From Hydnum rufescens UP504 (taxonomy: Eukaryota > Basidiomycota > Agaricomycetes > Cantharellales > Hydnaceae), in the NCBI GenBank assembly GCA_014904985.1, contig MU129155.1, positions 16,072 to 80,071 on the forward strand: a stretch of 64,000 bases of DNA. The letters are read 5' to 3'. Position 1 is the stretch's first letter. The number at the start of each line of letters is the position of its first letter. Below, piece by piece: positions 37,085 through 49,618 of this stretch. A program made the position numbers and the translations under genes. The notes below the pieces were generated by a model. The model saw nothing but the letters and a program-made list of their open reading frames with translations, was not told the DNA's origin and searched no databases.

Positions 37085-37740
37085 AAAATAAAAAAAATAA
37101 ACATGAATGCAGCACAAAACGAGCAGCTTATGCTGCTCTTTTCGCACCACAAGAATAAGGAATAAGAATAAGAAATAAAAAATACCTTGTAGTACCCCAC
37201 ACCCACTGCAGTGGTGTGGGGTACTGGGGCTGTGTACTCTCACTCATACTTATGGGGGTTTGTATGGGTGCCTGTCATTTGGGTGTCAAAAAGGGGGGGG
37301 GCAGGGGTTTTGCCTCAGTATTCATTTGCCAGGGATGTTGAGACCTACAAGACAAACTTTTAAGTTAGTTAGAGATTAAAAACCATGCAAAAAGAGCAGC
37401 TTTTGCTGCTCTTTTTTGTGTGGCTGTAGCTGGAGGGGGGACTTACCTTATATAGAACCACACACCCACCATGGTGGGTGTGTGATTCCAGGCCCTTCTT
37501 TGGTGCATTGCTGTGGCCATCTATCACATTGCATTGCCATGTGTGGCATTGCTCTCATCATTTTGCAGGTTATCATCATACCTACAAAATAATATCTTAA
37601 AATTAGTTAAGAATTGAACACCATGCAAAAAGAGCAGCAAAAGCTGCTCTTTTTGTGTGGGTGTAGCTACTGGGGGTGGGCACTCACCTTATATAATACC
37701 ACACACCTGCTGCAGTGGGTGTGGTACTCGCACATTCATG
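37085..37740. repeat. Three tandem units, each with two hairpins
   Basis: Units of about 240 bases repeat three times, the first most diverged. Each holds an A-rich hairpin built on AAAAAGAGCAGC / GCTGCTCTTTTT (near 37110-37145, 37388-37420 and 37625-37655). About 50-60 bases later comes a second stem built on CCACACCC / GGGTGTGG (near 37195, 37470 and 37700). A short CTTATATA motif sits between the stems in units 2 and 3. No protein is encoded. A MITE or small-RNA-like origin is possible; nothing in sequence alone decides. Confidence 0.6.
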
Positions 37741-38180
37741 GTTTTGTTCATGCAGCCAAAGGGGCCCTTAGATTTCTATACCAAAAGACCTTCCTTTGAG
37801 CCTCAACATTCAGATTGATCCCATGGTCCCCTCTTTTCATTCCCGATTCCATATCATGGGCTGTGGCTGGATTCAACCTCTGTTTCCTGCTTACAGCAGC
37901 CAGTACAGTTACACAACCAGTTGAGATGTATTGCTTGGCTGAGTGGTTTGGGATATTGCTGAAGTCAATTGAGGAATTGAATTAGGTGTGCTGAATACTT
38001 GTGCTTTTGCAGCTGTGGAGGCGTGGAATCCACCACCAAAGTATGTCCTCAACTAAACCAACTGCACCATGACTCATTCCATCAGACAAAATTCAGTATA
38101 GGAGTGCATCCTGATTGAATAGTAACTCATTTTCAAGGACAATATTGTGCTCTTTGGTTGTTTGCAATACCTCACCTTGT
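37741..38180. other. Spacer without recognised features
   Basis: Nothing beyond low-complexity AT/GC sequence was recognised between the hairpin repeats and the DUF6589 relic. Confidence 0.4.
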
Positions 38181-40119
38181 CTAGGCCATTATCAGTGATG
38201 TGGCAGGTAACAATTTTTGTGGCCAGGCTACAAAGGTGATCCAGCTCAGATTCTGGGTGACAAACTGACAGATATTATCAGTACCAGCAACTTCAACCCA
38301 ACAATCCAAGATATTTGCAGTGATCATGTGGAGGATGCCTTCATGGATCATTCGGAAAGGAGCACTGTCACTTGTGAGTTTTGCTGTATCTTTGGGGAAG
38401 AGAGAACTGAAATGCTGGAATATGCTGCAATTATCATCACATAGAGATTTAGGTTGAATCCACATTCTCCAAATGGCATTAGTGGCAGCCATTTTGATAT
38501 GGAAGAGCCCTGGGATTGTGATAAGATATTGTAAGCAGTCGATGATGTCATGTTTGATTCACCATGATTCAAGTACTGATTCCACTTGTTCGTACTCCAA
38601 GGTCCCCATGTGTAAGGATGACATGTTCCTTAATGATGTCCTCTCCTATTCTCATTCCCCTCATAAGTTGAGTTATTGCATCTATATTTCCATCATTTGT
38701 CAACACTTTCACATACATTGCTTTGGCAGGAAAGTGTACTGTGGTTTTCAGTGGAATTTGGTAGGTCGTTTTTGGTCTTCCCAAATTGGATTTGAACTGG
38801 GGAAAGTGCACATTGATCAAGATGGATAGCACATGCCATTTCATCACTGCTTAAATGCCAGGTGCAGCAGCATTCATCTTTGAGATGATGTCTAGGTACA
38901 TAGGCTCCTTCAGCATGGTGGCTGCAGGTGGTCAGTGGTCATTTAGAGGACTTGAATCCCAGAGCTGATGTGCATATTGTAAATGACTTGGCTCAACACC
39001 ATGTGAGAGTTGGCAAAATAGGCCAGTGGTGATACTTTCGAACATCCTCTGATTTGCTAATGTTGTCTGGCCAGGCTTGAACTTGAAGTCCAAGTTGTCA
39101 TATGCTATTGATGTGATGTAGGATGACCCAAGCTGTTTGAGTGTGGCCTCTTGCTCCTCTCTTAAAGAACAGAGCATATTGCTGACTGTTGTTGCCACTA
39201 CTGACAAACTGCCATGAGCAAGGACTTCACAAACTGTCTTGGGGGTATTTGTCGACTTGAGAAAGAAACCAATTGCAGCTTGCAATCCATTACATCTCAC
39301 ATTGGTACTGTGAGCCATAATGGATATAATCTGACATGCCTTCTTTTTATTTACTCAAGGTCAGTAGGGACTCAATATGGTGGATGGACAAAGGCCTACA
39401 ATTGCAATCAATTGAAGGTCATGAACATCTCCTTTGGTATGTTGCTTCCTCCCATCTCATCAAGTTTCACCCCCCTATCCTCATCCTGTATTTGCTCTTC
39501 CACAGTACCATGCTCCACTGCCCTATTCCCACTGCCATCAACCCCTTGCATGCTCACATGATGCCTGGAAAGTTGCTTCCCACTGGCAGTCATTGCATCA
39601 GAGGCAAGCAAGTGGGTGACAAGATTCCATAGTGCTGGCATGTCTTTTTGAAGTTTCAATGCCAAATTTGTGAATGAAAATTGCTGGATTTGTTCAATTT
39701 GTAAATGTGCAGCATTGAACCAAAGGCCAAACTTGGGTCTGGTAATCCAGCATATGTCAGAAGTATATATGGTTTCTGCCTCTTGAAGGGCCAGGTTTTG
39801 ACTAAAGGATGCACAACAGGGCTTGCATATAATGCATTGAGTATGTCATCAATTTGGAGGGATGCAACTACATTTGTATGCAGTGGGACATGACTGCCTA
39901 ATAGGGTGGACCAGAACTGGGATAGGTCATCAAAATTTTCATCCATGCATTGCAGAACAGTATCAAGAGCATGTAATGGTGGGGGGGACATATGCATATA
40001 TGGAAAAGGGATATGGCAATAAAGTTTGTATCTGAAGTAAACAAAGCCTCAGACCAAACAACAAATGTGCCAGTTGTCATGGTGGTGGTGGTGGTGGAAA
40101 TCTCATTTATATACTGCAT
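38181..40119 (-). pseudogene. DUF6589-like transposon-associated protein, broken
   Basis: Reading leftwards, five open pieces follow one another: 40119-39898, 39997-39656, 39318-38932, 38847-38569 and 38492-38181. Landmarks recalled from DUF6589 proteins of agaric genomes are the AIGFFL..TP stretch, the SIAYDNLDF segment, a WDSSPLN-like end of the central block, HGDLG, and ATNAIWRMW followed by HEGILHMITANILDCW. Frameshifts and gaps separate them, so no full protein can be made. DUF6589 genes are abundant in transposon-rich parts of agaricomycete genomes; a role in transposition is suspected but not shown here. Confidence 0.65.
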
Positions 40120-40369
40120 TGGGCTGCCTATGGGTAATAGCTAGGTGCCTAGGGTGGTCCTTTTACAAGGGGTATAAGTTATGTACTTTGGCTAGTCTCT
40201 GGCTCTGATGATTCTCCCTTGGACTGATAGTGTTCTTGTCCTTCCTGCCTGCTTGGCCTTCCCATTATATTCTCCCATATGGCATTCTTGCTGTGGTTCA
40301 TTCCTCTTTGGCTTCAGGGCATGGTGCATATATATACAGGATAAGATATTTGGTTGAGGGCATAGGCTG

Positions 40370-43300
40370 TTACTGAATACTCAGCTTTGTGAACACTGGG
40401 CATGCTTTGATGAATTTGACCAGCCGGTCCATTCCTTTCATCATGCCCATCAGGTGCCACATCTGTTGGTCTTCTCCCTCACCTAGGAGGTATCATTGGT
40501 CTTCAAATATCAGGCAGTCTTGGAGGAGGTGCTCTCAGGTTTGTGTGTGCTCCCTGCATTGGCATGCTTTGTCTTCATCTGGTATGAATTTCACATAGTA
40601 GCTACTGATATGGGCATGTCCTGTCCAGCATTGTACAAGCCTGCTAAAGGTCTTGCATGAGAGTTTGCAGAGCCATTTCATTGGGGTGAGGGAGGGGGGA
40701 ACTTGTTGGCCATTTTGTAGCTTGATCAGTCCTGTTGCCTTGGGTCAGTTATCCACAGTTGGGTCCATTGACTTTGCAGATCATGTCTCCACATGCATCC
40801 AGCAAACATGGCTGGGTGGAATTCAGTTGTGCAGGTTGTTTGGAGCTGCTTGTTTGGCTAGAGTGTCTGAGCATTCATTTCCCAGGATGTTGTGGTGGCC
40901 TGGGACCCATGAGAGGGTGATTGTGAGGTCCTGGTGTTGTTGCAGCAAGGGGAAGATGATTGCTCTGAACTGTTGTGAGCATCACTGTGCATTTCCTGGG
41001 GCGCCCTTGTGGATTCTTTGTAGGGCACCCATGTTGTTGGTGTAGAAGTGGATTGACTTGATCTGGTTTGCTACTTGGTCTTGTGTCATGATTTCCTTCA
41101 CTGCTTTGGCCTTGTGTGCTAATCCCTCCATCTTGGCATCATACACTTTGACATGTTTGCCAAGTGCCTGCCCACCTTTGCAGATTGTCCTCCCTCTGAA
41201 TATTGCATATCCTGCCCCTGTGCTGCACACCCCTCTTTCAAACAAGAGGGATCCATCTGTATATGCAAGTATGTGGCCGTTGTCTAGTTCAAGCTCTGTC
41301 ACCTTGTCTTGGTGTTTCCATGCCCATTCCTCCTTTAATGACTCACCAGGTTTGTTGTGGGGGCACCTTAACTTCTAGACAGCCTTGGAGGGGTTCATCA
41401 TGCAGGGACTCATGCCATGGGGGATTGGCAATTGGGTTGATTATTTTGGTGTTTGGTACCATGTGGGAGGCAAGTTTCCAGAGTGTAGTGCATTGTAGTT
41501 GCTTGGACCTATCCATGGCACATCTATCTAGGTTTGACCAGTTGTGGGATTTCTTGTGGGGGGGGGTCAAGGGTGGTGGAGTAGAGACTGGGTGGATGCA
41601 GTGTTCAGGGGGTAGGTGGGTTGAGATAGGGTGTTGTGCTTTGAGTCGGGTGAAGTGGAGTGCAGCTCTATCATTTGCATATTCAAGGGATTCATGGATT
41701 GGGGGATGGAGCATTCTAGTCCCAGAGCATATGTAGGGGTTGTCTGGAATACCCCTGCTATGAATCACAGAGCTTTATTCTGGATTGTCATAAGGGGGGC
41801 TGACTGCATTTTTCAGCTGCACCACCAAACTGGGCTTGCAAATGACATCATTGGGAGTATGGCACCCTGGTATAGCAGTCTCCTTTGGTACTGGTGGAGG
41901 CCTTGGAGTGAGTTGCCAAGTACTGCCAAGGAGTCCACAGTGCATGATGCTCTGGTGGCTACTGCTCTGACATGTTCTTGGAACATTAGCTTTGAGTCAA
42001 AAATAATTCTGAGCCATTTGATGGTTTTCAAGGGTTGGATTATTGCTTTGTCTCGGAAGTTATTTGCTTGGAGCACAACTGGGGCAAGTACTTCCTCTCG
42101 GGTTCTCCATGTGTGGTGGATTAGTTCCCATTTTGTTTTGCCCATCATCATGCCTCATGCATAGAGCCAGTGGTCAGCTGTGTTGTATGCAAGCTCCAGG
42201 ATTCTCACATTTGTCTGGATCCTCTGGCTGGCCACCCTGAGGTTGCCATCATCAACATATAGTATGGTTGGCATACATGTTGTGGATGATGCCTTGGCTT
42301 CTGCCCTTAGCTGTGGGGGGAGGTTTCATGGGTTTGTTGCTTCACTGATGGTGTTGACTAGGGGTGCTGAGAAGTAGGTGACAAGGATTGGGGATATGCA
42401 TGATCCTTGTGGTATGCTGGTTTTTGTGGCCAGAAGTGAGTCATGTTTCCCATCAAGGCAGATGGCAGTCATGTGGTCACTTAGGAATGAGGCAGTCCAT
42501 TTGACAATGCACAGTGGTATGCCTTTTCTCTCAGTGTGGTTAGGAGGACTGGGTGTGGGACAAAGTTGAAGAATCCAGTGATGTCAAATGTGAGTGATGA
42601 TGTAACTAGGCCATGGTTTTGTGCTGCCTCTACATTGTGTACAGCCACTAGGGCTGCATCTTCTGCTGAGTGACCCTTAATGCTGCCAAATAGGGTAGGT
42701 GGGATGAGTGAGTGCTTGATCACTTTGCCAAGGACTTCCAGGAGTTGTATTGGCCTATATGCTCTCGGTTGTGCATAGTCTGGCTTTTTGGGCTTCCATA
42801 GGGTGACTACAAGGGATGAGTGGAATGGGTGATGTCCAGTTTTGGCTGCCAACATGACTATCTGGACAATCTCTTCTTCTGCCACTTGCCAGGCAAGTTT
42901 GAATGCAGTGCCAGACATTCCACTAATGCCTGGGGCATTGTGGGATTTCTGTTTGAAGATTGCAGTGCATACCTCATCCCTTGTGATGGGGACCCATGGG
43001 GTGTTGCTTTCACATGCTTCCATATCTGGGTAGTGTACATCAGCAAGGTCTGGTGGTGCAGGGAGGAGGACTCTCCTTAGTTCATTGCATTTTTCCTTGT
43101 GCATAACTGCTGGGGGTACATCAGGGCTGTGGCTGATGGGTGGTGACAAGTATTGGCAGTTGCCCTTAGTCCATTGTAACAGATTATAGAAGTTCTATGG
43201 GGTTGCTTCTTCTATTATGCTGCTGTGGTGTTCTTGCTTTGCTTTCTTGTACAGGTGGTTGAACTTTGCTGAGCAGTGCTTTGCATAGTCAGAGGTTGCT

Positions 43301-44110
43301 TGGCTGCAGGCACCAGACTTGGCAAGTTCTTCCCTGGCCTCCTGGCATGCATAGGTGTGTTTGTGCATGGCCTTGGTCAGGGAGGGAGTCCACCATGGCT
43401 TGGAGCAGGCACAGGGGCATCATGGGGGGGCTGCCTTGTCCACTGCCTTAGTCATGCATTCATGGAGGACTTCTGTTGCCAAATCCAGCACCTGGGCTGT
43501 GACAGGGTGGATAGCATGGGTGAACAGAGGTCCAAACACTTTGTCATACCAGTCTTCATCTTCATGGAGTGCAGCCTTTAATTCTTTTGTGAACATAGGT
43601 CCATCCAGGTCTTACCAGTTGCACTCAGCTTCTGTTAGGTCATATAGGGCATCATTCCCATTGGCAATAGAGAAGAATGTTGCATAGTGGTCAGATCCAG
43701 TGTTATCTTTGCTTTCAATTGACCACTTTTGCAATACATGGGCTTCTGTTGCTGCAGCATTCTTGAAGGTGAAATCTAGTGCCGAGGTTGAATTTGAGCC
43801 AAACAAGTGCCATGTCTCTTGGTTCCATTCATTCTCTATTTCAAATGTGTTCACTGTCAGCCATTCAACTGTTGACTCTGCTTGCTCATCTGGTTGGCAT
43901 CCTGGGGGGGACATTTGATGATAGAGGGGGTGGTGTAGGTTCCAGTCCCCTGTAATGATTGTGGGAATAGTTCCGTTGATTTCAAGGGTCCTGAGCCTGT
44001 CAACTGAGAATGTGTCTCCATCAGCATCTGCCTGGTTATAGATGTTAATAATTCGAGTCATGGGCTGGTCAGGTCCTCACCTTCCAGTTGTCATGGTGGC
44101 TTTCTCACAT
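40370..44110 (-). pseudogene. LINE-2, degraded non-LTR retrotransposon
   Basis: Domains in minus-strand order are: endonuclease end (GDWNLHHPLY, SDHYATFF; 44061-43612), a linker, RT (NAPGISG, YRPIQLLEVLGKV, FDITGFFN catalytic strand; 43149-42481), YVDDGN (about 42243-42264), thumb (LRIIFDSKLMFQEHV; 42151-41813), RNase H (YTDGS, AKMEGL; 41302-40982), and a C-terminal CXC...H...C segment near 40560. Stops and shifts separate the blocks, and the 5' end is cut at about 44110. In the RNase H the second catalytic aspartate appears as Asn (FYTNN). It is clearly different from and older than LINE-1. Confidence 0.8.
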
Positions 44111-44116
44111 TGTTAT

Positions 44117-44280
44117 TCAGCATAGATGATCAGGTTTTACTTAATTTCCGTTCTTATTTCATAATACATTAGGTAACACAGATCCAAATTTGCGGATTTA
44201 GGACTTAACTCCTATATGTGGAGACCAAGCGTGAAGAAAGCCACCACGCGACGGGAAGGAGTCTGGTCCATATCTTATGA
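44117..44280. repeat. Fragment of the 12.4-13.5-kb foldback family
   Basis: The stretch from TCAGCATAGATGATCAGG through the GGTTTTACTTAATTTCCG core and an AGGAGTC stretch matches the inner right arm at about 13020-13170 with substitutions and small gaps. It abuts the truncated 5' end of LINE-2, so the LINE or the foldback element was broken at this junction. Confidence 0.65.
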
Positions 44281-45168
44281 TTTGTGAGTGGTGAAAGTTT
44301 TCTAAAATCATGCATCCAGAGTGGTCCGTCCGATGTTTCGCACGCTGTAACCAGAGATGACCATGCCCCAACTGGGTAGGAGTCTGGACCTCCAGATGAA
44401 CCAAGGCAACAAATTCACGTATTTTGGGAATGAATTTGAGCTAAAAATTCCGGTGTTCTAGAGGGAGATACCGGTTACCTCCTCAGCAAAAGCTGGTGTG
44501 TTTCTCAATTCATTGTTGTGGTTCTGTAGTGAATACCAAATCCGGGCTTTGGGCGCCCGTCACCACGCACTGCGGCCCGATTTATTTAATTCAAACTCCG
44601 CCGACGTCAGACGCAAAGTTTGCTGCGCGGCAGCAATTACGGTATTGGGGTGGGGTGATGAGGTGCACCTTGATTATGACAAAGAGCGCCATGCCACTCC
44701 GACTATCTTGAACATCAGAGGATACCAAATGTGCTCGAAACATCTGGGTGTTCATGTGACGTATTTGAGCCTTTATATCCTCCTACCGCGCGGCGGCCTC
44801 GTGCGATGCCAGAAAGGAAAGTACTGATTTCCTGGTTGCTCTCTGGGTGTGAAGGCATGATGGTATCTCTGAGTATACCCGGCGCTAGGAAATGTAGCCA
44901 CACGTCTTCACGGCGAGCGGGAGTTGCGTAGGCGGAATTTGGATATGTCTGTTGCATTGGGGTATGATACGGTCACACAGTGGATGACTAATTCTCTCGC
45001 GGATGTTACCCCAAAATGGCCCCCAAAATACCCCATCAACACAAGGTGATCCTCATCGATATCCCCTCCTCTACGTTGGTGGCCTGGCATACACCTTTCT
45101 GGCACAGATAAGGGCTCAAATTGATATCAACAACAACAACATCCCTGACCCCTTTCATCTCGTCATCG
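44281..45168 (+). promoter_or_regulatory. Region upstream of Hsp70-like gene 1
   Basis: No gene is supported. It is the presumed 5' flank of the gene starting at 45169. No TATA box or other element could be assigned. Confidence 0.3.
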
Positions 45169-48100
45169 ATGGGCTGCGCTGCTTCGCGGCCTTCAACTGA
45201 TAAATATGAGTATGATCCTCCCCCTCCAAAGCCAAAGGTAGAGTCTAAGATGTTGCCATCATCTCAACAACCAACACCACAGAGGCCAATGAAAGCGGTG
45301 CTCTCTAATTATCGCGCTTATGATCATGAACCCGGGATCAATTCTCGCCCATGTAGGTTACAGCCCCAATTCATGGAGCTCCCAGTCGTTGATTTGGCGC
45401 GCGCGAAAAGTGTCTTTAAGATCCAATAGAAGACAGAGGCACGATCGAAAGATGACCCCCCAAGATCCCCCACCTCAATTGCCACGTTTGAAACGAGCAA
45501 AGAGCGCACCTGACACGGCCCCAGAATCACTCGCTCCGAGAATGAACTTCACAGTGCCTTATGATCGCCAATTAGCTGGCCTCCCTCGCAGCCCAACAAA
45601 ATCTTCCCCACATGCCCCTCGAGGAAGGTCAAAGCTATCTCAAGGGAATGGCTTGTGCATTTCCATCGATTTGGGGACGACACATTCTGCTGTGGCATTC
45701 GGTACCTCTGCCTCCCCTACTGCTAGCCAAATATACTATTGGCCCGGTTCCAGCCACCCTTTCCCCAAGATCCCCACATGTGTAGTGTACGACGGACTCG
45801 GCGATGTTCGTGCGTGGGGTGTAGAAGCAAAGGAGACTACCCTAAGAAAGGGGTGGGTGCGCAGTGAATGGTATTTGATGCCCTGCCTCTGTATCTACCA
45901 ACTCCTAATTGGAGCGGTCGAATTGATGTTAGGTTCAAACTGGGATTGGATCCTTCATTCGCGACCAACGGTGTCCACACAATGCTTCCGGTACAGCTAG
46001 CTCCTCCCCTGCCGAAGGATTCTGCAACTAACGTACTTTTTAGTTGGGGAAAAAAACTGCGGATGTCGTCGTAGACTACCTTTCTTCTCTTTGGCTTGTG
46101 TGTCCCTGTGGTCTCTGGGTTGGCTGTGTGTACCTAAATTCACTTTCCATTTATTTAGTACGCAAAAGGTCAAATTATGCAGAAAAACACGTTGGGTGAT
46201 TTGAGTAAGTATTACGTGACCAGGGCTCCCCATGTCCCAACGTCCGTGTTTCCACGTCTAATAATCTTGCGCCAGATGTCGCCAACGTTTATCTCAGTAA
46301 GTAGCCCGACGATCTTCACAATACGTCTGATTTCCAGGTATGCCCGGGTACAGCCGTTCCTTCATCCTGGGACGCGCGCAAATGTTTGATTTTGCGAGAG
46401 GCCGCCATCAAAGCGTGAGCTTTATGCTGACGGGTCTGTAAGACGACGGTTCTGATCGTTGTGTGCCTCAGTGGTTTAGTCGCTCAAATCACGTCTCAAG
46501 ATACGAGTTGGATGGATCGCCTCCATATCATTGCGTACGCATGGTCACGGTGTCAGTCCCCACATTGCCCTCAATGTATTTTCCTTCTGGTTCAGGGAGC
46601 CAGAAGCCTCCGCTGTTTATTGTGTGTCCTCGCCGAAGATCATTAACATTAATAAACTCGAGGAGGGCCAACAGCTCATGGTGTGTAATGCCGGTGGAGT
46701 ATTTGTTGTAAGTCTTCAAAATGTCTCCCAAGGTGTACACCTACTCAGTATGGTTAGGACATGGCGGTTTACAACGTTCTGCGGCTGTGGGGGACCGCTG
46801 AGATCTCTGAGTCATGCTTGCGATCCGGCAGGAATTGTGGTTCTCTGTTCCTCGATCTGCGATTCCGAGACCTTGTTTGCTCTCGCCTCGCCGGGCATCC
46901 CTCGCACCTCGATGAAGCGAGTCTAGCGCATTTCCTTCTTAGTTTTGAAATGGAGAAAAAAAACTTTCATGGTCCAGTGGATGACAACAAGTATTACCAC
47001 TTCAGATGCTTAAGGCCCGAGGACCTTCGTAAGCCCCTTCATTGGGTGTCTCGGCTACTCATTCAATGAGCAAATCTTAGATGACCCTGCTGTTGGGCTG
47101 GAGAACGGGGAGCTGATACTTCCGGGATTTATTCTCCGTCGGGATGTTTTCGATCCTGTGATCACACAGGTCTGTGACCTTCATCCCGAGCGGTTCTCTC
47201 TCTATTAGAAATATATTCATGATGAGGATAACTCGATGTGCAGGTTCTTCAAGCAATTCAAGAGCAATTGGAAATTTTCAATAAACGGGTTGATATACTC
47301 GTCCTTATGGGCGGGTTCGCGTCGAGCGACTATCTTTTCCGCCAGGTTAAGGTTTGTTTCCATCACACCGTTTGCTCCTGGACCTGCATCTCGTCGTTTC
47401 CTGAGGCATTCTAACTTCGGTAGGATGAATTCGGCAGTCAGATACATCTAATATCCCGACCTGCAGACGGTGACTCATCATCAGTTCGTGGGGGAGCAAG
47501 TGCAGGGCTTCATACCGCCACAAGTGCAAAGCCCCTGATGACCTTGGCGGTCGCTCTGCAGAGCTTCATTATGCGGGTCAGGTTGCCCGCTGAACCTCTG
47601 GACAAAATGCTAAGACCCGCATACATTACGAGTACTGCAGGAGTATGGATATGTGAGAATAGGTAAATATCCAGGCTCTGGAATCAACTTTGTATTCTTT
47701 GATTATCTTACTAAGCATTCTCTAGAGTTCAATATGTGGTCCGCAAGGGGGCCAAAATCAGACGAGGAGAGAGGATCGACGTAGAACTGCGCAAATTCTC
47801 GACTTCGTCATATGGTATGTATCTCATGATTTGATTTAGTGTCTCCACCTCTTCAACTGATTCCTCTTCATGCTGTAGATAGTACTTTTGAGACAGTACT
47901 ATACACGTCTTACTCTGATCGGATAATGCGATATGCGGATGAAGGAGAGACCACCGAGCTGTGCCGATGCTATGTTGATCTTTCCCCATTGCCACACTTC
48001 CAGAGACAAGCTAGGTCTATTCCTTCTGACGGGTTCTATACAGGTAAGTGCGCGTTTGTCCATCTGCGCGTCTTCTCCAGAGGGCATAATGAGTTGGGTC

Positions 48101-48281
48101 AACTCCGGATCGCGATGTAGATTTTGAACTTGGATTCGAATTGGATACCCCTGGTAAGATGGGGACCGTTGCTCGCTGTGGACAGATCCCCATTTATCAT
48201 TCTGTAAATATAGAAGTTCGAGGCGTACTGCGTTATAACGGGCACGATTACGGGCCAATTGGTTTCGACCTTCGCAGTTGA
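45169..48281 (+). CDS. Hsp70-like (HSPA12-type) ATPase-domain protein 1
   Basis: This multi-exon gene encodes an actin-fold ATPase related to HSPA12. The ATG gives MGCAASRP, a good N-myristoylation/palmitoylation context, then a Pro-rich leader of about 130 residues. The phosphate-1 motif IDLGTTHSAVAFG is at about 45665. Later exons carry REPEASAVYC, VCNAGGVFV joined by a GTAAGT intron to DMAVYNVL, FDPVITQVLQAIQEQ, LVLMGGFASSDYLF, ISRPADGDSSSVRGA, LPAEP..RPAYITSTAGVWICENR, YVVRKGAKIRRGER, and the terminal NGHDYGPIGFDLRS with TGA at 48279-48281. Phosphate-2, normally DAGGGT, reads NAGGVF, so ATP hydrolysis may be impaired. The leader and middle have splice sites I could not fix exactly, and one frame change there may be an error. 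Confidence 0.75.
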
Positions 48282-49618
48282 CTCGTGCTCTTTTGCCTTA
48301 CTAGCACCTTTGTCCGGTCTCTGTTTCTTCAGAGTGGCCCTCCCGTACCACTTATCACACTCTGTGTCCAGATCGTTCGCGATTCGGGCCTTTCATGTGT
48401 TCTGTTCCCGTGATTCAGTAATGCCCATTACGATCGACGAGTATGAATCGAAGGTTCACGACAGCTGTCTTTGCTTTGGCATCCGATATATTGCCACGAC
48501 CTTGAACACGTGCTTGCCTCTTGGTTTGTGTTCGTTCAATATTCCCACCGCTAGATAACGTCTTTCCGTTTGAGAAGCCGCTGTTGGGATCTTCTATGCT
48601 GAAATTAGTGGGAAGATCGTATCTCGGTTCTTCAATGTAAGTGTGAATTGCCACGTTTTCAGCTGGCGCCTCACGGATCTTCCAGTGGGGTGGGCTTGAG
48701 GGGGCACTGGGAATCATTGCCTCGCCTTGGATTTTCCAGATGCTCCCCCCCCCCACATCTTGCATCCGAACAAATTTGTTGAATATATGTAGGCGCAGGG
48801 TGGTCGGTTGGAGCATGCCTATCTTGCATTTTGAGATACACGGACGGCTGTCATATTGTGTGTAATGGTCAATCATCACAAAGGCAGATTCTCGCGGCAC
48901 GGGCTGCTCTTTTTGGGCAGAAACCGCCATGCAAAGCACTTCTTTTCCGCTTGTGGCTCTGCTTATATCGTCCGGGGTTTGCGTTGCTTGTGGGGAAGTA
49001 CCAATGCTTCCTCAGCTTCTGTTCTCTGTTTTGCGCCTCTTCCTGTGGCTGATCTGGGACTTCGATCTGGAGCGATGAACCAAGCTCTTGCTGCTCGGTG
49101 GCAATTCTCGTACTATTCCAATTCAGTGGCTGTCCTGTATGATGCCAACCTGACATTTGAGGCTTGCTTTGTTCCCCCCGGTGACCCTATTGCTCATGGC
49201 GAGGTGAGGCATTGCCCCCAGTAGCAACCAATCGAGTATCTCTCCTTATCTTGTGCTGGGAACTATGATCGAAATAAAGCTTGGGCTCCATGACAGTGGT
49301 CGCTAAGTTCGGAATTTACTGAAGTTAGAGATCCCGGTATCTTGGATATTGACGCTAGGTATGGTACCATGTATATTCAATTCCTGCAAATGTCATTTTC
49401 TTAGTGATCCCGTCGCATATGTTCCTGACAGTGTTTCCGAATTAACCCCCGGGCGCTTAGTGGTCTCCAAAATTAATAACTAAGGGTTCCTGCGAAATTG
49501 AATTACGTGGCGGAGCGCTGTAGCCTAATGGGGTTTCACTTTCGGCAAGTCCCAGTCCGGAAGGTATCGATACTTAAGATGCCACTCTGCGACCGAATGC
49601 ATTGCGACTCTCGACAAG
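48282..49618. other. Spacer between the two Hsp70-like genes
   Basis: It contains an uninterrupted minus-strand frame of 174 codons (48939-48415) without recognisable motifs, and the presumed promoter of the second Hsp70-like gene. No other feature was recognised. Confidence 0.35.

Larger units (their letters stand above)
25440..37101 (+). mobile_element. Large LINE (Tad1-like, RNase H-bearing), with nested insertions
   Basis: Two consecutive ORFs on + make a non-LTR retrotransposon. ORF1 has a zinc knuckle; ORF2 has an APE endonuclease, reverse transcriptase and RNase H. The strand is rich in C and A and poor in G. The 3' part after the ORF2 stop (36895) includes AATAAA near 36948 and an A-rich tail at 37073-37101. 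Subtracting the two LTR-like insertions leaves about 8.6 kb from 25440. Only single-base shifts and the insertions break it, so it was recently active. The 5' limit is uncertain, and no flanking target duplication could be assigned. Confidence 0.75.

Noticed and set aside
37085..37740. CRISPR-like array or bacterial-type terminators
   Set aside because: Units are about 240 bases with only three copies and no spacers, and the host is eukaryotic.
41203..42164. Long plus-strand frames opposite LINE-2
   Set aside because: They are the antisense of RT, thumb and RNase H coding sequence, whose motifs are clear on the minus strand.
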